Origin: Chitinophaga varians
GTDB taxonomy: Bacteria > Bacteroidota > Bacteroidia > Chitinophagales > Chitinophagaceae
Direction: 5' to 3'
DNA length: 64,000 nucleotides
Assembly (NCBI RefSeq): GCF_012641275.1
Contig: NZ_JABAIA010000001.1
Coordinates: 372,001-436,000, forward strand
The notes below the pieces were generated by a model. That model ran no database searches. It was not told where the DNA came from and saw only the letters and a program-made list of their open reading frames with translations. This document shows, one piece after another, positions 33,908-42,781 of the stretch. A program made the position numbers and the translations under genes. How positions within the stretch are numbered: position 1 is the first letter of the stretch; every line of letters begins with the position of its first letter.

Positions 33908-35347
33908 TCACATTTTCTTTTCCCACCATAAAAAGATGAGTGCGAGTAGCAGCGGTAGCAGCCACCAAACGGGAGACAGCCGTACGAGGGTTATTGGCCG
34001 GGATGCCGGAGCTGCCGTTGTCGCGATGGAGGCAGGCAGGTTTTTCCAGTCATCTTCCTGAAAGATATAGTTCCAGGAGGCGCCGGTATTAGTGGTCACC
34101 TGTTGCCAGCCGGTTTTTACAGGCCACCAGGTGCCGGTATAATGATCATTAAGCCAGGGATGCTGTACCAGCGGCAGCGTAACACCACCCACCTGTAAAG
34201 CCTGTGTGGCGGTGGTTTCCAGCTGAATGTCCAGTGGATGGTACACACGGGCTATTGCCGGCGTAAATGTTATTTTTTCCACAGTGGCCTTTTTACGGGC
34301 AGCTGCTTCGAGGATGGCCGACCAGTATTGTCCATAAGCAGTGGACTGTCCTTCCAGCTGCCAGCTATAGGTATTCAGGAGATGCGTACGCACCAGTTTT
34401 CCTGCACCGGCAAGCGACACCGTTACATACGCGCGATGCAGACTGTCTGTTACCAGCGGCAACTGACCGTTGCCCTGGGGCAATGCCTGTCCGGGATCTG
34501 TGGACAAGGCGGGCATGCGCAGCCCTGAACGCAGCTTCAGCGACAGCGGACGTGGCTGCGTGCCGGTACTGTCTGCTTTTAATACCAGTCCGATGCCGGC
34601 GTCTTCCAGCCGGGCACGGGTATTTTTATCGATAGCGCCGCTTTGCGCCACCACTACGTCGAATTTGGCCAGCAGGGCCGGTGTCAGCGCATCAAGCGAT
34701 TGCTCCGGAAAATTGGAGAAACGCAGCAGATATTTATCTTTTGCCACCAGGGTGCGCATAGCCACGGCATTTCCCTGTTGCACCAGCCAATCGGCCAGAA
34801 AGCGGTTGTCAAAGTCCGGCGACTGTGCCAGGAAAAGTACCGCCAGCGGTGCCGTGGGCTTTACTTCCAGCGGTAAAGGCTGTTGTTCCAGCGTATCGCT
34901 GCCAGACATGGCGGTGATCCTGTACACCGCTCTGCCCCGATGTAGCGGCCATGCTTTGAGGGAAAAAGAGGAGTCTTGCTGAGGCGCTATCGCCACGGAG
35001 TCCAGCGTAGTGTCAAAGCCAGCCAGCCGTAAAGTGACGGTTTTATTGGTGTTGTTCCGGTATCTTCCCTGTACGGTCCATTCGCTGCCGGTAGCCAGGC
35101 TGCGGGGCCAGTCACAGGCCACGATGCCCGCGGCCGGGGCTACCGCCGCAACTGCCTGTTTCTGCAACGGCGCCTCATGGGCAACGTACAACGGCCAGCC
35201 TGCCAGCACCACACCTGCCACAGCGATAACGGTAGCGGCTATACGTGCTATGAGGCGGTCTTTTTTCGGGCGCCGTGCCTCCCGTATAATCAACCAGCAG
35301 GCAGCCAGCAGGCCGGCGACTAACAAAAAGTAGTTCCAGCTGGTCAT
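33908..35347 (-). CDS. Membrane protein of the BatA-type operon, glutamine-amidotransferase-like core
   Basis: A 479-residue protein with two N-terminal membrane spans (about 5-20 and 35-55), a large exported middle part and one C-terminal span (PVWWLLPLLLALIFLWW). The middle part has Ig-like strands and a Rossmann-like stretch (LAVLFLAQSPDFDNRFLADW, LLAKFDVVVAQSGAI). This layout is seen in Bacteroidota proteins coded after DUF4175 genes. Its ATG overlaps the stop of the DUF4175 gene by 4 bases, so it is the last gene of the MoxR operon. The function is unknown; a role in envelope stress or metal-linked complex assembly is only suggested by context. Confidence 0.65.
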   Translation of the reverse strand: MTSWNYFLLVAGLLAACWLIIREARRPKKDRLIARIAATVIAVAGVVLAGWPLYVAHEAPLQKQAVAAVAPAAGIVACDWPRSLATGSEWTVQGRYRNNTNKTVTLRLAGFDTTLDSVAIAPQQDSSFSLKAWPLHRGRAVYRITAMSGSDTLEQQPLPLEVKPTAPLAVLFLAQSPDFDNRFLADWLVQQGNAVAMRTLVAKDKYLLRFSNFPEQSLDALTPALLAKFDVVVAQSGAIDKNTRARLEDAGIGLVLKADSTGTQPRPLSLKLRSGLRMPALSTDPGQALPQGNGQLPLVTDSLHRAYVTVSLAGAGKLVRTHLLNTYSWQLEGQSTAYGQYWSAILEAAARKKATVEKITFTPAIARVYHPLDIQLETTATQALQVGGVTLPLVQHPWLNDHYTGTWWPVKTGWQQVTTNTGASWNYIFQEDDWKNLPASIATTAAPASRPITLVRLSPVWWLLPLLLALIFLWWEKKM

Positions 35348-37458
35348 GGTGTACCGGTTTTAAGGTTATGGAAATAGTGTTGCGGTAACGAAGGAGATAC
35401 CGGCGCCGAAGCCGGTGCCGGTTGCAATGGCGGTGCTTTCAGGATTTTCTGCAGCCCCTGCTGGGCGGTACGTATATCCTTCTCCGTGCCTTTGTGTATT
35501 TGTATGCGGCGCATCGCTTCCAACGCGGACAGGTACACCGCCGGCGTAGCAGCGGCCTGTGTGGCCAGCGCCTGCTGTGCGTCACGGAGAACGGCCATGT
35601 TCACGCTGGTATCACCGGGCTTCATGGCATCGAGAACGGCCAGCGCCTGACGCACGGCCAGCAGCTGGTCCTGGTAGGTGACAGTTTCTTTTTGCTGCCG
35701 CGGCTGAATCTTATCCTGCTCTCCGGTGAGCCGTTTCTCCGGCTTCAGCGGCGTTGTTTTAACGCCTGTTTTTGCCACGTATACGCGGGACTGCTGCTGG
35801 AGGTCCTTCAGCAGGCGCAACGCCTTGTAAGCGAACGGCAAGGCTTCCTGTGGTTTATAGAGACGCAGCTGCAACTCCGACTTCCACATCTCCGTCAGCG
35901 TGGCCCTCAGTTGTTTTTTCACCTCGGGATCAAAGAAGGTGGCATCTTCCGCGTTGTCATGTTTGTCTGTGAATTCGTCCAGCACTTTGGCGGCGTTGCC
36001 GAAATCCTTAGGGTCTGCGGCCCCGTGTTCTTCTTTGCCGTGATGGTCATGGTCGTGGTCATCGTGGCCTTCTTCCGCGGCCACGCGCGGGTCGCCTACG
36101 TTGGATGCTGATTCTTCCCCGAGGAATTTTCCATAGCGCAGGCGCAGCAGCTTCTGGTCTGTGCCGAGATCGTTACTGCGGCTGTTGAACTTCTCTTTGC
36201 CGATGCTGTCTTTTTCCCGCAGCAGCTGCTCTGCGTCCAGGATGATCTGACGCTGGCTGCGGAAGTATTCGGGCTTAAAGGCCACGCCGGTCACCATGCC
36301 TTCCATACTGAAGAGCTGTGCGGTATCCGGCAGTGTGACGATATATACATCAGAGCGGGTTTCCTGCCGGCGGGTATCGGTAACGCGTATATGAAAATAC
36401 AGCTCATCGCCCGGCTTCATCCCCATGGCTGACAGGTCCAGCATTCTGCTGACCTCGTACCGGGGCAGTGCCGCGCTGAAGTTGTTATCAAAAGGCAGTT
36501 CCTGGTCTTTGAAGCGAACGGCTTCGCCACTGCCGCTGGCAATGGTAAGGGAGATATATGCGTTGCGGACGCCATAGTCGTCGGACAGCGTCGCCTGTAC
36601 ATTCACTTTGGTGGACTGTCCGAATTCAATGGTGGTATAGGGTTTAGGGCTGGTAATACGTATGACCGGCAGCTGGTCAGCTATCAGTTGCAACTGGTAC
36701 AATTCGGACAGGCGGCCATTCATGGACACCTGGTAAAAACCGGATTTATGCAAAGTCCGTGTAGCCGTCCACGTGGTATGCGCTGCATCAGGTTTCAACG
36801 CCAGCCGTGTACTGTCGTTAAACAATAATACCAGTTCCTGCACCTGGTCATTGGTATGCAACGTCCATTTTACCGAAGCGCTGTCAGGAGCAGTGATGTT
36901 AAACGCCGACTGGGTGCTGGCAGGACGGCGCATGTATGCCGGCGGCTGTAGGGTGACCTCCACCCTGTTGATGCCGGGCAATATTTTTTCCGGCCGATTT
37001 GCCGGGGCGGCAGTGTTTGTGGTACCGGTTGGATGTGAGACGACATAGTTATTCAGTACCTGCCAACCCGCGGTGAACAATATCATAAACAAAGTTGTCA
37101 GGGCCGCCTGGCGTAACGGTTTATAGAACTTCCCGGGCAGTTGTATATTTTCCAGCGCGGGTGTTATCTTCTCTACCTGCAGGGCTTCCAGCAGGTTGCG
37201 GTCTGTAGCGGGTTTTAAGAACAGCGTTGCGCTGTCCTCCATTTCCGGGAAGGTCTGGTTCAGGTACTGCGCCACTTCCTCCTCCGGCAAACGCCAGGGC
37301 TGGTGCCACCATAGCTGGGCCGTCAGCGCCAATACGCCTCCGATGACGGCCGGTATGGTCCCCAGCAATGCCAGCGGCGCTGCCAGCGCTATTGACAACA
37401 GGCCATAGCGCAATAGCTGGCTGCGTACCCAGCGGGCACGGATGTCTGCTATTTTCAT
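35344..37458 (-). CDS. DUF4175-family membrane protein with His/Asp-rich linker
   Basis: About 704 residues from the ATG at 37458 (MKIADIRARW); a GTG at 37479 overlapping the previous gene is an alternative. Two membrane spans near the N-terminus (YGLLSIALAAPLALLGTIPA and LTTLFMILFTAGWQVLNN) precede an exported part with Ig-like domains (IRITSPKPYTTIEFGQSTKV) and a long helical C-terminal half. A striking His/Asp-rich stretch, DDHDHDHHGKEEHG (codons within 36025-36075), could bind metal. DUF4175 proteins travel with MoxR, DUF58 and BatA genes in Bacteroidota; the biochemical role is not known. Confidence 0.75.
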   Translation of the reverse strand: MKIADIRARWVRSQLLRYGLLSIALAAPLALLGTIPAVIGGVLALTAQLWWHQPWRLPEEEVAQYLNQTFPEMEDSATLFLKPATDRNLLEALQVEKITPALENIQLPGKFYKPLRQAALTTLFMILFTAGWQVLNNYVVSHPTGTTNTAAPANRPEKILPGINRVEVTLQPPAYMRRPASTQSAFNITAPDSASVKWTLHTNDQVQELVLLFNDSTRLALKPDAAHTTWTATRTLHKSGFYQVSMNGRLSELYQLQLIADQLPVIRITSPKPYTTIEFGQSTKVNVQATLSDDYGVRNAYISLTIASGSGEAVRFKDQELPFDNNFSAALPRYEVSRMLDLSAMGMKPGDELYFHIRVTDTRRQETRSDVYIVTLPDTAQLFSMEGMVTGVAFKPEYFRSQRQIILDAEQLLREKDSIGKEKFNSRSNDLGTDQKLLRLRYGKFLGEESASNVGDPRVAAEEGHDDHDHDHHGKEEHGAADPKDFGNAAKVLDEFTDKHDNAEDATFFDPEVKKQLRATLTEMWKSELQLRLYKPQEALPFAYKALRLLKDLQQQSRVYVAKTGVKTTPLKPEKRLTGEQDKIQPRQQKETVTYQDQLLAVRQALAVLDAMKPGDTSVNMAVLRDAQQALATQAAATPAVYLSALEAMRRIQIHKGTEKDIRTAQQGLQKILKAPPLQPAPASAPVSPSLPQHYFHNLKTGTP

Positions 37459-37471
37459 ATGACCGTTGACG

Positions 37472-38803
37472 TTATTCACTTTTTACAGCTGTTTTGGATG
37501 AAAGATATCGTTCCATGCAAAATGCCAGGAACAGGATTATCCAAATCGTTTTCTCCAGGGAAGTTTCCTGTTGCGGCAACACGGCCGGTTTAACAGCGGC
37601 GGCAGGCGCAGGCAGTGCCAGTTGCCGCGTATCGATGCTGCGACGGTCATGCTGCTTTTCCCAGGTAGCCGGCAGCATCAGTTCCAGCAGCATTTCCGGG
37701 AATTCCCCACTCCAGGGGAGCTCATTCCATGTTGGATCGATATGCGTATAAAGGTTGTCTTTTGTCAGCAAAGGGTTACCGTAACTGTCCAGCCACATGG
37801 CGCCGGCAGTATCTGTTGCCGGCAGGCGCCGGAATAGCCGAATATCAGTATTACCGATGGTGGCGGCTACTATTTGCGGTGTGCCGGTGGCATAACGTAT
37901 GGTCCTTCCTGCTTTGATATTTGCGGGCACCGGGCTGTCTGACAGCCACCAGAGCCAGTCCTGCGATGCAGGTATAGCGGTTGCCTGTCTCACAGACAGC
38001 AGGCTGATTTTCCGGTGGGTATATTGCCGTACCGCTTTCAGTGCTGCCTCCAGGTAGCGGGCATCTTCCGGATACTTATCTGTATAAATGGTATAATATA
38101 AGGTCGCGGTATCATTGTTGCCCCGTTGGGTATCATGATAACTGAAAACGGTCCCTGACGGCGTACTCCTGCCCTTTCGTATGCGCAGGCTGTCATTTTC
38201 CAGCAGGTACGTATAGTCGTTCCAGTTATCAACCGAATCTGCCGGCGTCATTGTTTGCCAGTGGAGTGTTAAAGCTACTGCCGGCATTGGTCCGGAGAAA
38301 CGGGCCAGGCGGTTGCCGGTGAACAGGTACACCGGTAAGTCTGCGGGCACTTTATGGGAAAGGGTTTGCAGCAGTTGCCAGTAAGAGGCCGTCGAGGTAT
38401 CCGGCGTGAGCTCATCCGGGCGGCGCAGGTGAGTAAACGCTGTATCCGTGGCATGCAGCTGAAAACCTTGCCGCAACAGGGAATCGATCTGGTGGCGGAA
38501 AGCAGGATAAGCTGCCTGCTCTGTCACCACCCAGCCTTTCACGGTGCGGGCTGTCAGTGGCTTACGCCATACCGGCTGAGACAACAGCAAAGCCAGCAGG
38601 ACGATCAGCAGGCAGCGCAGCAACAGCAGCCACCAGTCAGACACGCGCCAGCTGCGGGCATGCCGTACAGAAGAAGCGGCCAGCAGTTGCACACTGCTGA
38701 TACGGAGCACCTTTCCCGGGCGGCGGTGCCACAAATGGATAAACACCGGAACAGCAATTCCGGTGGCAAGTGTCATCCATATGGGTTGTAGCAGGTGCAG
38801 CAA
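37472..38803 (-). CDS. BatA-domain membrane protein
   Basis: A 443-residue protein starting with the BatA N-terminal domain (LQPIWMTLATGIAVPVFIHL, HRRPGKVLRISSVQLL, a second span WWLLLLRCLLIVLLALLL), then a large exported region and a C-terminal span (TIWIILFLAFCMERYL). It lacks a clear von Willebrand A metal site. BatA-type proteins act with MoxR ATPases in envelope or aerotolerance functions in Bacteroidota. It starts 2 bases after the DUF58 gene and overlaps or abuts the DUF4175 gene. Confidence 0.8.
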   Translation of the reverse strand: MLHLLQPIWMTLATGIAVPVFIHLWHRRPGKVLRISSVQLLAASSVRHARSWRVSDWWLLLLRCLLIVLLALLLSQPVWRKPLTARTVKGWVVTEQAAYPAFRHQIDSLLRQGFQLHATDTAFTHLRRPDELTPDTSTASYWQLLQTLSHKVPADLPVYLFTGNRLARFSGPMPAVALTLHWQTMTPADSVDNWNDYTYLLENDSLRIRKGRSTPSGTVFSYHDTQRGNNDTATLYYTIYTDKYPEDARYLEAALKAVRQYTHRKISLLSVRQATAIPASQDWLWWLSDSPVPANIKAGRTIRYATGTPQIVAATIGNTDIRLFRRLPATDTAGAMWLDSYGNPLLTKDNLYTHIDPTWNELPWSGEFPEMLLELMLPATWEKQHDRRSIDTRQLALPAPAAAVKPAVLPQQETSLEKTIWIILFLAFCMERYLSSKTAVKSE

Positions 38804-38805
38804 AA

Positions 38806-39690
38806 CTATTTTCTCATTTTATTACGCTGGTTCAAAAAATCGCGCAGGGCGGTATCCAGCGGCTCCTGTAAGAGGAGTTGCCGGTAGTAGATACGCCGTT
38901 GCAGCAATTGTGTACGCAGGTGATCGTTGTATTGTTCAAGCTTTGAAGGATAGTCGGTATCCGCTATGCCCGTCAGTTCCAGCCGCTGCCCTGTCTCCAG
39001 GTCTTCTACGGCATCGTAGCCACGGAAATCGCCGCGGCGTTCCTTATCTCCCAACAGATGAAATACGAGTATCTCATGCCCCAGGGCCGACAATGTTTGC
39101 AGCAACGTGGTAATTTCATTGGACTGTTCATAATAGTCCGTAATGAATACCAGCAATTGCCGGCTGTGCGGTCCACTGAAGAGATCGCGGTAATGGGCAG
39201 GTTCCGTAAAAGTTCCGCCGGGCTGTATTTTCTCCAGCTGGTAATACAGGCGGGCCATGTGTTGCGCTTCTCTCCTGGCCGTCATGGTAAACAGGCGGCT
39301 GTTGTGCAACACGGCCAGTCCCGCCGCATCGCCCTGCAAGTGGGCCAAATAAGCGAGGGAAGCTGCGAGGTAACGGGCATAATCTATTTTGGAAATACCA
39401 TCTTCCGTATGCAACATGGAATTGCTGGCATCTATCAGGAAACTGATATCGATGCTGGTTTCCATTTCCGATTCACGGATATAGTACCTGTCAGAGCGCG
39501 CGTACATTTTCCAGTCAAGCCAGCGAAGATCATCTCCCGGCTGATAGCTGCGGTACTGGCTGAATTCCAGCCCCGCTCCCTTCACTCTGCTGGCATGCAT
39601 TCCGGCCATAAAACCATCGACCGCTGTTTTGGCAGCGAGCGGCAGGTCTTTGATGGCCAGTAATACTTTCGGGTCCAGCAGGTTGCTCAT
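38806..39690 (-). CDS. DUF58 domain protein
   Basis: A 294-residue soluble protein with the DUF58 core EFSQYRSYQPGDDLRWLDWK and a von Willebrand A-like fold whose metal-site-like motif is DISFLIDASNSML (D-x-S-x-S). DUF58 proteins are coded next to MoxR ATPases and are thought to work as their partners. It lies 5 bases after the MoxR gene and 2 before the BatA gene in the same operon. Confidence 0.9.
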   Translation of the reverse strand: MSNLLDPKVLLAIKDLPLAAKTAVDGFMAGMHASRVKGAGLEFSQYRSYQPGDDLRWLDWKMYARSDRYYIRESEMETSIDISFLIDASNSMLHTEDGISKIDYARYLAASLAYLAHLQGDAAGLAVLHNSRLFTMTARREAQHMARLYYQLEKIQPGGTFTEPAHYRDLFSGPHSRQLLVFITDYYEQSNEITTLLQTLSALGHEILVFHLLGDKERRGDFRGYDAVEDLETGQRLELTGIADTDYPSKLEQYNDHLRTQLLQRRIYYRQLLLQEPLDTALRDFLNQRNKMRK

Positions 39691-39695
39691 ATTGA

Positions 39696-40703
39696 TCAGG
39701 ACAAGCGGGTGGCCGCTCTTTCTACTTGTTGTAACAGTTTCTCCGTGACTTTGTCGGGATGTACGCCTTCCGCTTCCGCCCTGAAGTTCATGAGGATACG
39801 ATGACGCAAAACGGGATAAGCCATGGCGGTGATATCAGCGGTGGTGACAGCATAACGGCCCTGCAGCAATGCATGAGCCTTGGCTGTAAGGATCAGTGCC
39901 TGGCCGGCTCTGGGCCCTGCGCCCCAGCGCACCCATTCCTTCACATAATCGACAGTAGTCGTGTCCGGACGGGTATTGCGTACCAGGCGGCTTACCCAGG
40001 ACACCAGTTCAGCATCAATAGACACTTCCCGCACCAGCTGTTGTAATTGTTTGATATCATTGGCATCCAGCACCGGTTGCACATCAACTTTACGAGTGCC
40101 GGTAGTGCCGGTGAGGATCGCTGTTTCCTCCTGTTCAGTCGGGTAACCTATTTTAACGTACAGCAGAAAGCGGTCCAGCTGTGCTTCCGGCAAAGGATAG
40201 GTGCCGGACTGTTCTATAGGGTTCTGGGTAGCCAGGATAAAAAACGGCCTGTCCAGCGCGTAAGTTTGTCCGGCGTAGGTGACTTCAAACTCCTGCATCG
40301 CCTCCAGCAGCGCGGATTGCGTCTTTGGTGGCGTACGGTTGATTTCGTCAGCTAATATAATATTGGCGAATAAAGGGCCTTTGTTGAACTTAAAAAACCT
40401 TTTGCCGGTAGCATGGTCTTCTTCCAGCACTTCCGTACCGATGATATCAGTAGGCATGAGATCGGGGGTGAACTGAATCCTGCGGAAAGACAGGTGCAAC
40501 GCCTGTGACAGCGTGCGGACCATCAGTGTTTTTGCCAGTCCGGGCACGCCTTCCAGCAGGCAGTGGCCTCCGGCCATCATGGCTACCAGCACTTCATCCA
40601 GCACGGCTTCCTGGCCAACAATAACTTTTCTGATTTCCTGTTTAAGCAGCGGTAACTTCTCCAGCAATTGTATACCCATTTGATTTCGTTCTGATTTTGG
40701 CAT
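39696..40703 (-). CDS. MoxR-family AAA+ ATPase
   Basis: A 335-residue MoxR ATPase: Walker A GVPGLAKT, Walker B ILADEINRTPPKTQ, sensor-1 ATQNPIEQSGTYPLPEAQ and arginine-finger-type region DRFLLY; the C-terminal lid domain follows. MoxR proteins act as chaperones that insert cofactors or activate VWA-domain partners; DUF58 and BatA next door are typical partners. The first ATG is at 40703 (MPKSERNQMG), a second at 40679. It is the first gene of a five-gene minus-strand operon, divergent from the DUF4159 gene across a 127-base AT-rich spacer that must hold both promoters. Confidence 0.93.
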   Translation of the reverse strand: MPKSERNQMGIQLLEKLPLLKQEIRKVIVGQEAVLDEVLVAMMAGGHCLLEGVPGLAKTLMVRTLSQALHLSFRRIQFTPDLMPTDIIGTEVLEEDHATGKRFFKFNKGPLFANIILADEINRTPPKTQSALLEAMQEFEVTYAGQTYALDRPFFILATQNPIEQSGTYPLPEAQLDRFLLYVKIGYPTEQEETAILTGTTGTRKVDVQPVLDANDIKQLQQLVREVSIDAELVSWVSRLVRNTRPDTTTVDYVKEWVRWGAGPRAGQALILTAKAHALLQGRYAVTTADITAMAYPVLRHRILMNFRAEAEGVHPDKVTEKLLQQVERAATRLS

Positions 40704-40830
40704 CGGGTTATTAAATTCCCCGCAGGTTTCTTCTCACACAAAATAACCAAATAATAAATTAGTAAATAACGAAATAAAATTATGAAATTGAAGAAAAATT
40801 AGACTGGCGGCAACAGCCAATGATAAACGC

Positions 40831-41451
40831 ATGCAAGGGAATACATTTACATTTGTGAGATTAAGATACCGGTCGGGCGACTGGGACACTGATCAGCGGA
40901 TGCCTTCCAACCTCCTCAATTCACTGATTGAGTACACCACTATACCGGTGGCCATGCAGGAGAAGGTGATAGATCTCAGCAGCAGCGAGCTGTTTCAATA
41001 CCCGTTTTGTTACCTGAGCGGGCATAAGCTGGTACAATTTGATGCGGCGGAAGCGGCCAATTTCAAACAATATGTCAACCGGGGCGGTTTTGTTTTTGTG
41101 GATGATTGCAACCATGACATCGACGGGCTGTTTGCCCGTTCGTTTGAAACGCAGATGTCGCAGCTGTTTGGGCCCCATGCCTTAAAAAAGATTCCTTCCA
41201 CGCACGCTGTTTATAACAGCTTCTTCAAATTTGAAAAGGGGCCGCCCAATACTTCCTTTGAGCTGAATGGCTGGGGCGACGACCTGGTACATGATTACCT
41301 GAAAGCCATTGAAGTGAATGGACGTATCGGCGTATTGTACAGTAACAAGGATTATGGCTGTGAATGGGATTATGACTTCCGCAACAAACGTTTCCTGGCG
41401 GAGGACAATACGAAGTTCGGCGTGAATATTATCGTGTATGCGTTGCAGTAG
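40831..41451 (+). CDS. DUF4159 domain protein
   Basis: A 206-residue soluble protein of the DUF4159 family: FVRLRYRSGDWDTDQRMPSN at the N-terminus, CYLSGHKLVQF, NRGGFVFVDDCNHDIDGLF with an acidic cluster, and VNIIVYALQ at the end. The fold is glutamine-amidotransferase-like but no catalytic triad is obvious. DUF4159 genes are commonly close to MoxR/DUF58/BatA genes and this one is divergent from them, which suggests shared regulation. The function is unknown. Confidence 0.85.
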   Translation: MQGNTFTFVRLRYRSGDWDTDQRMPSNLLNSLIEYTTIPVAMQEKVIDLSSSELFQYPFCYLSGHKLVQFDAAEAANFKQYVNRGGFVFVDDCNHDIDGLFARSFETQMSQLFGPHALKKIPSTHAVYNSFFKFEKGPPNTSFELNGWGDDLVHDYLKAIEVNGRIGVLYSNKDYGCEWDYDFRNKRFLAEDNTKFGVNIIVYALQ

Positions 41452-41490
41452 TCAAGAAGATTAATCATCGGCCATGTGTTCGGAAGGCAG

Positions 41491-41510
41491 GTCCGAGGTC
41501 TTACGGACTT
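41491..41510. terminator. Weak hairpin between the DUF4159 gene and a convergent membrane protein gene
   Basis: GTCCG (41491-41495) and CGGAC (41504-41508), extended by a G-T and an A-T pair, form a short stem at the convergent junction. There is no strong T-run, so the call is weak. Confidence 0.3.
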
Positions 41511-41536
41511 TGACAGTGTCTATAATGACTGGTGGA

Positions 41537-42517
41537 CTAAATCGCGGTGATAATTTCTCTCCGGACATCAGCCGGACAATTACTTCCTTCTCCCGGTGGC
41601 ATGGAAGATTCTCCACAAAGTAGCGCAGCTATCATGACCAGCGGATCATGAATTCCTTTTTTGCACATTTCAACGTCCCAGGTTTCATCCACTCCAAACG
41701 CTGGAGCGGAGGGACGAAATAACGGTGTAGTATATACGATACCTGCTTTTAACACCCGTTTTTCCATAAAGCTCCCGGAAAGCTCCCGGGCAAGTGTCAT
41801 TTCCGGGTCCTTAACATCCCTACTCTTTACCAGTTGGCTGTAACGTTTCTCTATATCATGTTGTACAATACCGAAATAAATACAGAAGCAGGTAACAATC
41901 ATCAAAGAAACGCCTGTGCCCAGCAGAAAGGCCCAACGGTACCTGTGTTGCGGCCAAAGCATATACCGAACAGTACGCCAGCTATACCAGGCCAATGCCA
42001 GTGGAGCAAATGCCGTTAATGAAATGCCGAAAAGAAAGGCCGCCATCAACGCAAACGGATATACGGGGAGTAGATATACCATCAGATATAATAAAATCCA
42101 GGTGGTGATACCTAATGCAAAGGCTTGTATTTCCCTGATATACACCGGCATCTCATCGAAGTAAGACAACAGGAAGGTATTTAACCATATTAGCAGCAAT
42201 ACGATCGCATACCACCCGGCGGGGGATACAAACGTCCGGTACACGATACTGTTCACCCACAGCGCTGAAAGCATGAACATACAAAGCCATACAGCTACAA
42301 TTTTCCGTCTGAGCGGACATCCCCGTTTCAGCCCCTTCAGGACCACAGCTATTACCAGCCAGGCAACGTTTAACACTGTCAGGAATACCACTTCTCTCTT
42401 CAACCCGTTTTCATGCCATATATAATAGAACAATACCCAAACAGCCGCATAAGCAGCTAACAGGAAGAGGCCAATGCGGTAAATAACGAGCAATGCGCCC
42501 GATGGATATTCATTCAT
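41537..42517 (-). CDS. Hypothetical polytopic membrane protein
   Basis: A 326-residue protein with about seven or eight membrane spans in the first 220 residues (for example IYRIGLFLLAAYAAVWVLFY, VVFLTVLNVAWLVIAVVL, WYAIVLLLIWLNTFLLSYF, FLLGTGVSLMIVTCFCIYFG), then a soluble C-terminal tail of about 100 residues with VDETWDVEMCKKGIHDP. I do not recognise a family. It is a single gene; a hairpin at 42552-42570 lies upstream of its start. Confidence 0.6.
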   Translation of the reverse strand: MNEYPSGALLVIYRIGLFLLAAYAAVWVLFYYIWHENGLKREVVFLTVLNVAWLVIAVVLKGLKRGCPLRRKIVAVWLCMFMLSALWVNSIVYRTFVSPAGWYAIVLLLIWLNTFLLSYFDEMPVYIREIQAFALGITTWILLYLMVYLLPVYPFALMAAFLFGISLTAFAPLALAWYSWRTVRYMLWPQHRYRWAFLLGTGVSLMIVTCFCIYFGIVQHDIEKRYSQLVKSRDVKDPEMTLARELSGSFMEKRVLKAGIVYTTPLFRPSAPAFGVDETWDVEMCKKGIHDPLVMIAALLCGESSMPPGEGSNCPADVRREIITAI

Positions 42518-42551
42518 AATAACGGGATAACTGCATCAAAGATATAAAAAG

Positions 42552-42582
42552 CACTTTGTGTTTCAAAGTGAATTATTTTTTT
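42552..42582. terminator. Hairpin with T-run upstream of the membrane protein gene
   Basis: CACTTTG (42552-42558) pairs with CAAAGTG (42564-42570) around TGTTT, followed on the plus strand by AATTATTTTTTT. It has T-rich flanks on both strands and could stop transcription coming from either side, or it is the edge of the adjoining repeat region. Confidence 0.4.
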
Positions 42583-42609
42583 GGGAATATTTTACCGGGT
42601 GATCGTGGG

Positions 42610-42772
42610 AAGATGGTGATCGGATCGAGGAAAGATGGTGATCGTAGGAAGATGGTGACTGTAGGAAGATGGTGACTGTAGGAAGATAATGATCGGATCG
42701 GGAAAAGATGGTGATCGTAGGAAGATGGTGACTGTAGGAAGATGATGATCGAACCGAGGAAAGATGGTTATT
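42610..42772. repeat. Minisatellite: nine units of a 17/22-bp repeat
   Basis: Nine copies of AAGATGGTGA(T/C) follow one another with two kinds of spacer: CGTAGG/TGTAGG (17-bp unit) and CGGATCGAGGA-like (22-bp unit), in the order 22,17,17,17,22,17,17,22 and a terminal degenerate copy. The unit mix suggests copy-number change by slippage or recombination. An open frame across it on the minus strand is a by-product of the repeat. Confidence 0.85.
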
Positions 42773-42781
42773 GGGGAACAT

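Noticed and set aside
42610..42772. CRISPR array
   Set aside because: Units are 17 and 22 bases, directly adjoining, without unique spacers, and no cas genes are present.
42563..42781. 72-residue minus-strand ORF rich in Ser/His across the repeat region
   Set aside because: It is a by-product of the 17/22-bp minisatellite; residues simply repeat with the DNA unit and no start signal is seen.
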